Source of the DNA: Flavobacterium panici
GTDB lineage: Bacteria; Bacteroidota; Bacteroidia; Flavobacteriales; Flavobacteriaceae
Direction of reading: 5' to 3'
DNA: 64,000 nucleotides
Assembly: GCF_903819335.1 (NCBI RefSeq)
Contig: NZ_CAIJDE010000063.1
Coordinates: 147,249 to 211,248 of the forward strand
Positions 8,293 through 16,827 of this stretch are shown in pieces. The notes under the pieces are model-generated. The model made no database searches and was not told where the DNA came from. It saw only the letters and a program-made list of their open reading frames with translations. Position 1 is the stretch's first letter. Each line of letters opens with the position of its first letter. A program made the translations under genes and the position numbers.

Positions 8293-8952
8293 TTATTGTG
8301 ATTTTTCTGAGAAAGTAAATTTTAGAACATCTCTCAATTCGCTTAAAATCATTGCGGTTGCACCCCAAACAATATGATTTTGAATATTAAATGCCGGAAC
8401 CAAAATATCATTTCCGTAAGAAGTTGATAATTTGCTTTCGATTATAATTTCATCATCTAAAAAAACAGATAACGGCAGTTCGAGAACATCAGCTACTTCT
8501 CGGGCATCAGGATAAAATTCAAGTTCTTCTTTGGCAATTCCCAAATATGGATGTACTAAAAAGTTACTTGGCGGAATATACATAGGTGTAAAATGCTTTA
8601 TTATTTCAATTTTTTCAGGATTAACACCAATTTCTTCGCTGGTTTCGCGTAAAGCAGTTTCCTTATAATCACGATCTGTGAGTTCGTATTTTCCGCCTGG
8701 AAATGCAATCTGCGATGAATGAACGCCATTGTATGCATTTCGAACAATTAGAATTAAATGTGTTTTTTGATTTTTAGGATAAAACAACATCATAACTGCG
8801 GCAATTCTTGGATTTTTTGCGTCAATATCTAAATTTTTCAACGCCTGAATGCGTTCTAGAGGTGCCATTTTTGCGTGTGATGATTCTGCCGGAAGTTCAA
8901 CTGGAATTAAATTAGGAACATATTGCAAAAAATCTTGAAAATCCATATTCAA
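8293..8952 (-). CDS. Nudix hydrolase, CoA pyrophosphatase-like
   Basis: 219 aa. It carries the NudL/YeaB-type signature just before the Nudix box (LILIVRNAYNGVHSSQIAFP) and the box itself (GGKYEL..., ending ALRETSEEIGV). This subfamily hydrolyses CoA and its derivatives to 3',5'-ADP and phosphopantetheine. The C-terminal half keeps family features (PPSNFLVHPYLGI, ELPLSVFLD). The first of two neighbouring ATGs (MNMDFQDF) is used; the second, two codons later, is equally possible. It lies 120 bp upstream of plsC on the same strand. Confidence 0.85.
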   Translation of the reverse strand: MNMDFQDFLQYVPNLIPVELPAESSHAKMAPLERIQALKNLDIDAKNPRIAAVMMLFYPKNQKTHLILIVRNAYNGVHSSQIAFPGGKYELTDRDYKETALRETSEEIGVNPEKIEIIKHFTPMYIPPSNFLVHPYLGIAKEELEFYPDAREVADVLELPLSVFLDDEIIIESKLSTSYGNDILVPAFNIQNHIVWGATAMILSELRDVLKFTFSEKSQ

Positions 8953-9037
8953 AGTTTATTTTTGTACTTTCAAATTAAAATATAAATATACTCTAGAAAA
9001 TGCGGTTCTACAAGTTTTCTAAAACAAAGCCATAAAA

Positions 9038-9475
9038 ATGTACAGCAGAGAAGAATCACAAAGAATAAAAAGGGAATTTTGGGTTGCTTTTGCAGAAAAG
9101 TACCCAAGAAAATGGGTTCTTTATGATACCAAAATCAAAGATTTCTCTTTTAAATTTTATGTAGATAATAAAAAAGCGCAGGTTTTAATTGACATTGAAC
9201 ATCGCAGCGACGAAAAACGAAATGCGTATTATGAAAAAATAGAAGCTTTAAAAAATATTCTGGAAGAGGAATTTATTAAAGACTTGGTTTTCGAAAAAAA
9301 CTACACTTTAGAAAGTGGTAAAACGATTAGCAGAATTTGGGTTGAAAAACCTGGAGTAGGTTTTAGCAATCGCAATAACTGGGATGTTATTTTTGATTTT
9401 TTCAACGAAAACATGCATGCTCTGGAAATGTTTTATCTGGAATATGATGAGTTTATTAAGGAAATTGAAGTTTAG
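9038..9475 (+). CDS. DUF4268 domain protein
   Basis: 145 aa, essentially one DUF4268 domain (MYSREESQRIKREFWVAFAE, then YVDNKKAQVLIDIEHRSDEK). The domain is found alone in Bacteroidota and fused to nuclease-like proteins elsewhere. No signal peptide, so it is cytoplasmic. Its function is unknown. It is divergent from the Nudix gene, 85 bp away. Its 3' end faces a 48-bp perfect palindrome. Confidence 0.8.
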   Translation: MYSREESQRIKREFWVAFAEKYPRKWVLYDTKIKDFSFKFYVDNKKAQVLIDIEHRSDEKRNAYYEKIEALKNILEEEFIKDLVFEKNYTLESGKTISRIWVEKPGVGFSNRNNWDVIFDFFNENMHALEMFYLEYDEFIKEIEV

Positions 9476-9512
9476 GTGAAAGTTGCTAAGGTTCTGAGAT
9501 ACTAAGTTTTTT

Positions 9513-9560
9513 TATATAGCAAACCCGGCAGATTTTAAAATCTGCCGGGTTTGCTATATA
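9513..9560. terminator. 48-bp perfect palindrome, likely bidirectional terminator
   Basis: TATATAGCAAACCCGGCAGA plus TTTT (9513-9536) is followed immediately by its exact reverse complement (9537-9560). T-rich DNA precedes it on the plus strand. It lies 37 bp after the DUF4268 stop and 17 bp after the minus-strand stop at 9578, so it can end both transcripts. Confidence 0.75.
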
Positions 9561-9577
9561 GTACATTACTTAAAAAT

Positions 9578-9988
9578 TTATACCGTAAAAATATTATAAA
9601 CTATAATATGATCGTCGTAGTTGATATAAAGCTGTTTACGATTATCTTGTTTTTTACGTGTAATAATAGAAAGCTTGCATTCACGTCCGTCATTATCTTT
9701 ACACATAAAAGAATACACAATATCAGTATCGTTTTCTTCTCGTTCGATGTAATCCAGAATACTAAAAAGCTGTATTTCCTGAGAATAAACTACAATCCTG
9801 TGTTTATCAGTATCCAAAACTACAGAGAGATTAACCAAATCAAGATCTGACCACTGTCCCCACTTTCCTTTTTCATTTTTTTCTAAAACACTAAATCCCG
9901 ACGTTTTAAAATGATACGATTGACTCTGAACTTGTTGTAATCCAAAAGCCAGAAACAATGCTATTATATAAGTGCGAATAGAATTCAT
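9578..9988 (-). CDS. Small exported protein of unknown function
   Basis: 136 aa with a signal peptide (MNSIRTYIIALFLAFGLQQVQS, cleaved before about residue 23). The mature part (FKTSGFSVLEKNEKGKWGQW and onward) is about 113 residues of predicted beta strands with no recognised domain. An antisense frame (9551-9850, +) overlaps it, but the signal peptide and position favour the minus-strand frame. It lies 20 bp downstream of the nitronate monooxygenase gene, so it is possibly the last gene of the subtilase transcript. Confidence 0.7.
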   Translation of the reverse strand: MNSIRTYIIALFLAFGLQQVQSQSYHFKTSGFSVLEKNEKGKWGQWSDLDLVNLSVVLDTDKHRIVVYSQEIQLFSILDYIEREENDTDIVYSFMCKDNDGRECKLSIITRKKQDNRKQLYINYDDHIIVYNIFTV

Positions 9989-10008
9989 AAAATATTTCTT
10001 GCAGGTAA

Positions 10009-10953
10009 TTAAAACTCAAATGTAGCTTTTTCTTCGCGAGCAGCTTTAAAATCGGCCATCATTTGTTGAACAATTTGTTCTACAGGCAAAATTTCATGAA
10101 TCAGTCCGGCAATTTGTCCTATTTCAAGTTCACCTTCTTCAAGATCTCCTTCAAACATTCCTTTTTTGGCTCTTGCTCTTCCTAAAAGTTCTACTAATTC
10201 TTCTTTAGAAGGGCATTTTTCATACAAAGCCTGAACATCATTATAAAATTTATTCTTTACCAATCGAACCGGAGCTAATTCTTTTAAAGTCAATTGAGTA
10301 TCTCCTTCTTTTATACTAACTATCGTTTCTTTAAAATTATTGTGGGCAGAAGATTCTATCGATGCCGCAAAACGACTTCCAACCTGTACACCATCAGCAC
10401 CTAAAATCATTGTCGCAAGCATTCCTCTTCCGGTTGCAATTCCGCCCGCGGCAATAAGAGGAATTTGTATTTTTTCTTTAACCATTGGTATCAAAGTTAA
10501 AGTAGTCGTTTCGTCACGACCATTATGTCCGCCAGCTTCAAAGCCTTCGGCAACAATGGCATCAACACCAGCTTCTTGTGCTTTTAATGCAAAAACACTG
10601 CTACTAACAACATGTACAACCGTTATTCCTTTTTCTTTTAAAAATGAAGTCCAGGTTTTAGGGTTTCCTGCCGATGTAAAAACGATTTTCACGCCTTCTT
10701 CAACCACGATATTCATGATCTCTTCAATATTGGGATATAACATCGGAATATTAACTCCAAACGGTTTATCAGTTGCTTTTTTGCATTTCTGAATATGTTC
10801 TCTTAAAACCTCAGGATACATTGAACCTGCTCCAATTAAACCTAAACCTCCGGCATTACTTACTGCCGATGCTAATTTATAACCACTGTTCCAAATCATT
10901 CCTCCTTGAATAATTGGATATTTTATATTGAAAAGCTGTGTAATTCTGTTCAT
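10009..10953 (-). CDS. Nitronate monooxygenase / NPD-family flavoprotein
   Basis: 314 aa TIM barrel of the 2-nitropropane dioxygenase family: N-terminal NIKYPIIQGGMIW, FMN-binding AGGHNGRDE and AAGGIATGRGM. Members oxidise alkyl nitronates with FMN, and FabK enoyl-ACP reductases share the fold, so the exact reaction is uncertain. It starts 8 bp after the subtilase stop codon, which implies co-transcription, although the two proteins share no obvious pathway. Confidence 0.88.
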   Translation of the reverse strand: MNRITQLFNIKYPIIQGGMIWNSGYKLASAVSNAGGLGLIGAGSMYPEVLREHIQKCKKATDKPFGVNIPMLYPNIEEIMNIVVEEGVKIVFTSAGNPKTWTSFLKEKGITVVHVVSSSVFALKAQEAGVDAIVAEGFEAGGHNGRDETTTLTLIPMVKEKIQIPLIAAGGIATGRGMLATMILGADGVQVGSRFAASIESSAHNNFKETIVSIKEGDTQLTLKELAPVRLVKNKFYNDVQALYEKCPSKEELVELLGRARAKKGMFEGDLEEGELEIGQIAGLIHEILPVEQIVQQMMADFKAAREEKATFEF

Positions 10954-10961
10954 TAAAACTC

Positions 10962-12563
10962 TTATTGTTTTATTATTTTTCCTGTTTTCTGTAAATTCCC
11001 AGATTTAAAAGTATAAAAATACAGTCCGCTGGTTAAGCTTTCTACAGAAAGAACCGGATTTTGATTTGTTATTTGTTTTTCGATCAGCTTTTGTCCCAAA
11101 ATGGAATAAATAGACACAGAAGCTGTTTCATCAGCAAACAAAAAAGAAATATTAGATTCTGTTGGATTTGGATAAACTGAAAAATTAGATGAAGACTGAA
11201 AAACATCTACACTTAAAGTCGATCCAAAATTAGGGATTCCATAACCATAATTATTATCCGGAGTTGTATAGCGATCTGCAGATTCAATAATCATCTGTCT
11301 AATTTCCTGATTTGTTTTTGATGGAAATGCCTGCCAAAGACAAGCAACCATTCCTGCCATAATAGGACATGAAAAAGAAGTTCCATTTGCCGTACCAATA
11401 CCTCCTGTAGTGTTTGCAACAACAGCCGCAACGCCCTGCGCCATTACATCTGGTTTTATACGATTGTCAAAACTTGGCCCGATAGAACTAGAAGGAGCTT
11501 TAACTTTTACAGCATTTACAGAACCAATTGTAAGAACAGAAATACCGTCTCCAGGCGATCCAACGTGGTTTTCAACTTGGTTTCCTTCATTTCCGGCAGA
11601 TGCCAAAACGATAATTCCTTTACTAAAAGCTATTTCGGCGCCTTTTGTTATAAAGTTTGTCGTGCCATTCATATCGCTGTAAGTGTGGCTGTAATTGGCA
11701 TTATCAAAACCAAAATAACCTAATGAAGTGGTAATAATATCAACTCCGTAAGCATCCGCTTGTTCTGCTGCTTCAACCCAATACGATTCTTCAACCGGAT
11801 TTTCAGAAGCATCATTTTCTGTTATAAATAAATAATAAGAGGCATCTGGAGCTGTTCCTACCAACGAATTTTCTTTGTAACCGCCCATTGTAGATAAAAC
11901 TAAAGTTCCGTGATCGTCTCCGGTATAAAAATTCGTGCTTCTGTTAACATAATCATAACCTCCTAAAATCAAATTATTATCTCGTAATCGTTTAAAAGGT
12001 TCAGCTGTGTTTACACCAGGATATCCGGCATCCAAAACAGCAATTATTTTTCCGGAACCTGTATAATTCTGCTGATGCAAAACCTGGCCGTTAAGCATTT
12101 GGATTTGATTTGCAGAATTTCCGTATGCATAATCAATTGTTGTTTCCAGTTTATTTTTTACTGCAGCAATATTATTTTGAGAAACTTTTTTTGAAGTTAC
12201 ATTTAATGTCTTATTGGCAAAAACTACTTTATCAACATACGAAAGCTGCTTTAAAGCCGTAATATTAGTTTGAGTTCCTCTAACATGAAGTGCATTTAAC
12301 CATTTTGACTGTGCCAAAACTGTTATTCCTGTACTCGCTTTTACCTGATTTATATATGTAATTTCCAGAGGCGCGTCTGAGATATTTAAGGCAATATTTT
12401 GTGCTGTACGACGATCTAATGATCTCTGCGAAAGAGTCAGCGATGGATTATTGAAAAAATCCTGTGAATTTGGTTTTCCGTTAAAATATACCCAAGCATC
12501 TTCTTCCTGAGAAAACATTAAAGTCGAAAACAATAGTAAAAGAAAAGTAAAGTTCTGTTTCAT
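10962..12563 (-). CDS. Secreted subtilase with T9SS sorting domain
   Basis: 533 aa. Signal peptide (MKQNFTFLLLLFSTLMFS), a propeptide-like N-terminal region (about 20-130), then an S8 peptidase domain with the triad D178 (VLDAGYPG), H218 (GDDHGTLV) and S396 (GTSFSCP). The C-terminal about 75 residues (FSVYPNPTESNISF, LGQKLIEK, TSGLYFYTF, TGKIIKQ) form a type A T9SS sorting domain. The protein should cross the inner membrane by Sec and the outer membrane by T9SS, then be cut and released or anchored. It probably degrades extracellular protein. Confidence 0.93.
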   Translation of the reverse strand: MKQNFTFLLLLFSTLMFSQEEDAWVYFNGKPNSQDFFNNPSLTLSQRSLDRRTAQNIALNISDAPLEITYINQVKASTGITVLAQSKWLNALHVRGTQTNITALKQLSYVDKVVFANKTLNVTSKKVSQNNIAAVKNKLETTIDYAYGNSANQIQMLNGQVLHQQNYTGSGKIIAVLDAGYPGVNTAEPFKRLRDNNLILGGYDYVNRSTNFYTGDDHGTLVLSTMGGYKENSLVGTAPDASYYLFITENDASENPVEESYWVEAAEQADAYGVDIITTSLGYFGFDNANYSHTYSDMNGTTNFITKGAEIAFSKGIIVLASAGNEGNQVENHVGSPGDGISVLTIGSVNAVKVKAPSSSIGPSFDNRIKPDVMAQGVAAVVANTTGGIGTANGTSFSCPIMAGMVACLWQAFPSKTNQEIRQMIIESADRYTTPDNNYGYGIPNFGSTLSVDVFQSSSNFSVYPNPTESNISFLFADETASVSIYSILGQKLIEKQITNQNPVLSVESLTSGLYFYTFKSGNLQKTGKIIKQ

Positions 12564-12606
12564 ATATACTCTTTTAAAAGGAAATCCTTCGTAAAAAAGT
12601 ATAAAG

Positions 12607-13794
12607 CTAAGAAATTACTCCCGAACCAACTAATTCATTCTCTAAATACCAGGCAACAAACTGACCTTCTGTTATGGCAGATTGTGGTTCTTCAAAAGAA
12701 ACATACATTCCGTCTTCAAATTGATGAAGTGTCGCTTTTTGCAATGGCTGACGATAACGAATTCTCGCCATAACTTCCATTTTTTCACCTGTTTTTAACT
12801 TCATATCTTCACGAACCCAGTGTACTTCAGATTCTCCAACAAACAAAGCTTTTTTAAACAATCCAGGGTGATTGCTTGTTAAACCTGTATAAATCGTGTT
12901 GGTTTCAACATCAGTAGCAATTACAAATAACGGATCTGTAGTTCCGCCAACGTTTAACCCTTTTCTTTGACCAACAGTAAAATAATGTGCACCTTGGTGT
13001 TTACCCATAATTTTTCCCATTGTTGGAAGATAATCCAGTTTTTGAGCTTCAATTTTTAGATTTTCTTCTAAAGATAATTCAGCCGGTTTTTCAAAGTTAT
13101 AGATTGGATCATTTTTATCAATCTGAACAATTGTACCTTCTTTTGGCTGTAATTTTTGTTGTAAAAACTCTGGTAAACGAACTTTTCCAATAAAACAAAG
13201 TCCTTGCGAATCTTTCTTTTCTGCAGTTACCAATTCCATTTCAGCCGCAATTTCGCGAACTTCAGGTTTTGTCAGCGCACCAATTGGGAACAATGCTTTA
13301 GACAATTGATCTTGTGACAACTGACATAAAAAATAAGATTGATCTTTGTTCACATCATTTCCGGCAATCAATTGATAAACCGTTTTTCCGTCAACCTCAA
13401 TTTCGCTTTTTTGGCAGTAATGTCCGGTTGCAACATAATCGGCACCAAGACTTAGTGCGATTTTCATAAAAACATCAAATTTGATTTCACGGTTACAAAG
13501 CACGTCAGGATTTGGAGTTCGTCCTTTTTCGTATTCGTTGAACATATAATCAACGATTTTTTCTTTGTATTCCTCGCTTAAATCAACAGTTTGAAACGGT
13601 ATTCCGAGTTTTTCAGCCACTAATAAAGCATCGTTACTATCTTCTAACCAAGGACATTCGTTAGAAATAGTAACCGAGTCATCATGCCAATTTTTCATAA
13701 AAAGCCCAATAACTTCGTATCCTTGCTGCTGCAATAAATAAGCGGCAACACTAGAATCTACTCCACCAGAAAGACCAACAACTACACGTTTCAT
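12607..13794 (-). CDS. mnmA: tRNA-specific 2-thiouridylase MnmA
   Basis: 395 aa. N-terminal PP-loop ATPase motif GLSGGVDSS (near residue 7), catalytic cysteines in NPDVLCNREIKF and SQGLCFIGK, and the C-terminal VGQRKGLNVGG domain. It inserts sulfur at C2 of wobble uridine-34 in Lys, Glu and Gln tRNAs. The start at 13794 (MKRVVVGLSGG) is preferred over a longer in-frame start because the -7 box (13822-13829) would put the transcript start between them. Confidence 0.96.
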   Translation of the reverse strand: MKRVVVGLSGGVDSSVAAYLLQQQGYEVIGLFMKNWHDDSVTISNECPWLEDSNDALLVAEKLGIPFQTVDLSEEYKEKIVDYMFNEYEKGRTPNPDVLCNREIKFDVFMKIALSLGADYVATGHYCQKSEIEVDGKTVYQLIAGNDVNKDQSYFLCQLSQDQLSKALFPIGALTKPEVREIAAEMELVTAEKKDSQGLCFIGKVRLPEFLQQKLQPKEGTIVQIDKNDPIYNFEKPAELSLEENLKIEAQKLDYLPTMGKIMGKHQGAHYFTVGQRKGLNVGGTTDPLFVIATDVETNTIYTGLTSNHPGLFKKALFVGESEVHWVREDMKLKTGEKMEVMARIRYRQPLQKATLHQFEDGMYVSFEEPQSAITEGQFVAWYLENELVGSGVIS

Positions 13795-13821
13795 TTTAAA
13801 ATCTTTAATTTTACAAGGGTG

Positions 13822-13829
13822 CAAAGATA
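13822..13829 (-). promoter_or_regulatory. Candidate -7 box of mnmA
   Basis: TATCTTTG on the minus strand, a full match to TAnnTTTG, 27 nt before the chosen ATG. No TTG at a suitable -33 position. Confidence 0.45.
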
Positions 13830-13934
13830 CGCCATATTTTATATAATCTGACTCCTTTCAATTAGTTTATATAATCTCGTGGTAGATAAAACTTATGGTT
13901 TAAATACTTACTTTTAATATTCAATACAATTGTC

Positions 13935-15812
13935 ATGAAAAAATACATTTACAGCCTGTTTTTCTTATTCATTTTCATGTCTTTAAGTGCACAAAGATAT
14001 TCTTCATCATTAGCTGATTATGAAGCGTATAAAGCATTTAAAGGAAAACCTTTATCGGATAAATTCTCCAATATCGAATCGGTAAAAGTGGTTTATGATT
14101 TACGAAAACAAAAAATGTATTATTTCAACAGTACATTGATTCCGCTGCATTATGATTTTGTAACGAATCATCTGCATTACAATTATGATCTCCAAATTTT
14201 CAACAATGAAAATTACAGCAACACTTTAAAAGACAGGGATTTTTTATTGGGAAATCTCAATCATATCAAAGGAACTGATAAATGGATTTTTGAACTCGCT
14301 GCTTCAGATCATATGCCAATTGAACAAATCGAACGTTTTTTCTATTTGGTTAAAAAGTCAACTTTTATTGGAGAAAATCTGAAATTCTATTTGAATAATC
14401 CCGAACAAATGGAATGGTTTCGTTTAGAAAAATTTAAAATTCCGTGTGTAAAATCAGATTATATTTTTAATGAAATAAAATATCAGGAAGTCGTTTCAGG
14501 AAATAACATTGGCATTTTAAAACAATACAAAATCAAAGAGCTGGATAAAGTAAAACCAAATCCTGACGAAATTATAGTTTTAGACGGAACACCTGATATT
14601 TTACCAAATGTAAGAGGAATTATTGTCAACGAACTGCAAACACCATTGAGCCACTTGGTCCTTTTGGGTAAAAACAGAAAGATTCCAATTATGGCCTACA
14701 CATTGGCTTTAAAAGATGAAAACATTAAAAGATTACTTTCTAAAAAAGTAGAATTAAAAATTCAGGTTGATACTTTTTTTATAAAAGAGACTGATAAAAA
14801 AATTGTCATCAAAACGAATTCTAAAAAGAAAAAACTAATCATTGACAATAGCGTTACTGATTTAGTTGATTTGTCTAAGATCTCAAAAAAAGGAGTTAAT
14901 TACATTGGTTCAAAAGCACAAAACATGTCGTATTTAATTGCAATTTCAAAAGAAATTCCATTTAAAGTTCCGGAAAATGCTCATGCCATTCCGTTTTATT
15001 TTTATACAAAACATATTCAGAAAGAATCGATTTCTTCCTTAATACAAGAACTTTTGAATTCTACGAAGAAAGATTCAACGGTTTGGGTAAATCAGCAGTT
15101 GAAAAAAATTCGTGATGCCATTAAAAAAGAACCTATTGACCCTGAGTTAATTTCGAAATTAAATGTAACATTTAAGGATGCTAAATTTAAAAACTTCAGA
15201 TTCCGTTCCTCAACAAATGCCGAAGATTTAGACGATTTTAACGGCGCCGGATTATATGATTCTAAAACCGGAATTCTTGGAGACAGCATTAAAACTTTCG
15301 AAAAAGCGATTAAACAGGTTTGGGCAAGTGTATGGAATGAAGCTTCTTATAATGAAAGAGAACTTTTTGGAATCGACCAGCAGAATATTGCAATGGGAAT
15401 TTTGGTTCATCGCTCATTTCCTGATGAATTAGCAAATGGCGTTGTGATCACGAAAAACATTTTCAGAGGAGATTTCCCCGGAATTACTGTAAATGTTCAA
15501 AAAGGAGAAAACTCAGTTGTAAAACCAGAAAAAGGAGAAATCTGTGAGCAGTTTGTAGCGTATCATTTAAACTCCGGAAACGACGATGATGATTTTGATG
15601 TCGATTATACTTCAAACTCAAATCTCAATAATAATGAGCCTTTATTAAGCCGAAAAGAAATGAGCCGACTTTTTCTTGTGAGCACCAAAATAGAAGAAAA
15701 AATGTACCGCTATTGGCGAAAAAACCTTTTTCATCCTGTAGATATCGAATTTAAAATCGTTGGCGAAAATCGGGATTTATATATTAAACAGGTTCGGCCA
15801 TTTAATAACTAG
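13935..15812 (+). CDS. Exported PEP/pyruvate-binding (PEP synthase-like) protein
   Basis: 625 aa with a signal peptide (MKKYIYSLFFLFIFMSLSAQ). Residues about 205-260 resemble the swivelling phosphohistidine domain of PEP-utilising enzymes (GIIVNELQTPLSHLVLLGKN, with H240 at the usual His site). Residues about 315-620 resemble the PPDK/PpsA ATP-grasp domain (GSKAQNMSYLIA, FRFRSSTNAEDLDDFNGAGL with R424, KQVWASVWNEASYNERE, and C-terminal DIEFKIVGENRDLYIKQVRP). The domain order is reversed relative to PpsA and no PEP-binding barrel is present. Export would place it in the periplasm or outer membrane, where ATP is scarce. The true function is unknown. Confidence 0.8.
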   Translation: MKKYIYSLFFLFIFMSLSAQRYSSSLADYEAYKAFKGKPLSDKFSNIESVKVVYDLRKQKMYYFNSTLIPLHYDFVTNHLHYNYDLQIFNNENYSNTLKDRDFLLGNLNHIKGTDKWIFELAASDHMPIEQIERFFYLVKKSTFIGENLKFYLNNPEQMEWFRLEKFKIPCVKSDYIFNEIKYQEVVSGNNIGILKQYKIKELDKVKPNPDEIIVLDGTPDILPNVRGIIVNELQTPLSHLVLLGKNRKIPIMAYTLALKDENIKRLLSKKVELKIQVDTFFIKETDKKIVIKTNSKKKKLIIDNSVTDLVDLSKISKKGVNYIGSKAQNMSYLIAISKEIPFKVPENAHAIPFYFYTKHIQKESISSLIQELLNSTKKDSTVWVNQQLKKIRDAIKKEPIDPELISKLNVTFKDAKFKNFRFRSSTNAEDLDDFNGAGLYDSKTGILGDSIKTFEKAIKQVWASVWNEASYNERELFGIDQQNIAMGILVHRSFPDELANGVVITKNIFRGDFPGITVNVQKGENSVVKPEKGEICEQFVAYHLNSGNDDDDFDVDYTSNSNLNNNEPLLSRKEMSRLFLVSTKIEEKMYRYWRKNLFHPVDIEFKIVGENRDLYIKQVRPFNN

Positions 15813-15880
15813 ACACAATTCAATCAAAAGCCTATTAACTTAATTACATTGAGCTATCAGGAGAAAATTGGTTTTATTCT

Positions 15881-15905
15881 GCCACAGGTTAATAGATTAA
15901 AATGA
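15881..15905. repeat. Half copy of GCCACAGATT-type repeat
   Basis: GCCACAGGTTAATAGATTAA matches one arm of the element at 5972-6060, with no mirror arm nearby. Confidence 0.4.
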
Positions 15906-15929
15906 TTTATAAAATGTGTTGACAAAACT

Positions 15930-16008
15930 CTCGCAGATTCTGCAGATTTAACAGATTATTCTTTGAGTAACTTTATCAAAAATCTGCTAAATCTGCAGAA
16001 TCTGCGAG
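15930..16008. repeat. 28-bp inverted repeat (CTCGCAGATTCTGCAGATTT)
   Basis: The 28-bp arms 15930-15957 and 15981-16008 match at 27 positions, with a 23-nt spacer and an A-run after the right arm. It lies between convergent genes (ending 15812 + and 16063 -), so it may terminate both. Confidence 0.7.
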
Positions 16009-16062
16009 AAAAAAACTTGTTGCATTGTTTTTTATAGCCGACTTATTTCTGAGTTTGCGTGA

Positions 16063-16620
16063 CTAATAAAAAACCAAAAGATCTATTTCGTTTGTAACGG
16101 TATTGACCAAAATGATTTTAAAATCAAAATCCTGAATATTAATTTTTTCCTGAACTACTTTGCGGATAGTTCCATTTTCTAAAGAAAAATCACCAGCAAA
16201 TGCAATTTTAACATCAACAGTATTCAGATATTTTGAAGCTTTTCTATTTACGATAATAGACGCCACAACATAAAAACCAATAATGATAATTTGAAAAAAC
16301 AAGAGTATTTCTATTTTCTCAAAAGGATACATAATGTCCAAAATAGAAAGCGTAATCGTAGCAAAAAGAAAGATGATTGCGTTTACAGTAAATGATTGTG
16401 TCCTAAATCTTAAAATGGAAAAAATAGCAAACAAACCAAATCCAATCCCAACTCCTATTTCAATTTTTGTGAATAAATAACAAAGCGAAAAAGTACACAA
16501 ACCCACAATAACCATCAACGGATTTATAGTTTCGTTATCTTTTCTATTGGAGAAAAAATACAAAACCAAAATCGAAAAAAACAATAAAAAGAATCTTCCA
16601 GCAAGTTCGTTTAAATCCAT
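16063..16620 (-). CDS. DUF4956 membrane protein
   Basis: 185 aa. Four hydrophobic segments (about 8-24, 34-52, 58-90 as a pair, and 104-122) include the family hallmark GIGFGLFAIFSILRFRT. A soluble C-terminal domain of about 55 residues (KYLNTVDVKIAFAGDFSLEN and onward) follows. DUF4956 proteins occur widely in bacteria, often near polyphosphate or CotH-type genes; their role is not established. No partner gene is adjacent here. Confidence 0.82.
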   Translation of the reverse strand: MDLNELAGRFFLLFFSILVLYFFSNRKDNETINPLMVIVGLCTFSLCYLFTKIEIGVGIGFGLFAIFSILRFRTQSFTVNAIIFLFATITLSILDIMYPFEKIEILLFFQIIIIGFYVVASIIVNRKASKYLNTVDVKIAFAGDFSLENGTIRKVVQEKINIQDFDFKIILVNTVTNEIDLLVFY

Positions 16621-16670
16621 TGAATCAAAATATTAGCTCAACCAAATTTAAACAATTGAACAAAAAATCA

Positions 16671-16690
16671 GCCACGAATTCACGAATTTA
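16671..16690. repeat. Half copy of GCCACGAATT repeat
   Basis: GCCACGAATTCACGAATTTA is a single arm located 20 bp before the complete element at 16710-16794. Confidence 0.45.
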
Positions 16691-16709
16691 TTTTGAATAA
16701 AAAAGGTTT

Positions 16710-16794
16710 GCCACGAATTACACAAATTTCCACGAATTTTAATTTAACTAAGAAAGCAAAAAATTAATTCGTGAAAATTCGTGTAATTCGTGGC
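16710..16794. repeat. Complete GCCACGAATT palindromic element
   Basis: GCCACGAATTACACAAATTT at 16710 is mirrored by AATTCGTGTAATTCGTGGC ending at 16794, giving an 85-bp imperfect palindrome flanked by T/A runs. It lies in the intergenic space upstream of the DUF4956 gene. Confidence 0.75.
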
Positions 16795-16819
16795 AAAAAA
16801 AAATGCCCGCAAGCGGGCA
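16795..16819 (-). terminator. Terminator of the MORN-repeat gene
   Basis: On the minus strand, TGCCCGC-tt-GCGGGCA (16819-16804) is followed by a T-run (complement of A-run 16795-16803). It lies 9 bp past the stop codon. Confidence 0.85.
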
Positions 16820-16827
16820 AGTATTTA

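Noticed and set aside
9551..9850. Plus-strand ORF antisense to the small exported protein
   Set aside because: It begins inside the palindrome and has no domain, while the minus-strand frame has a clear signal peptide.
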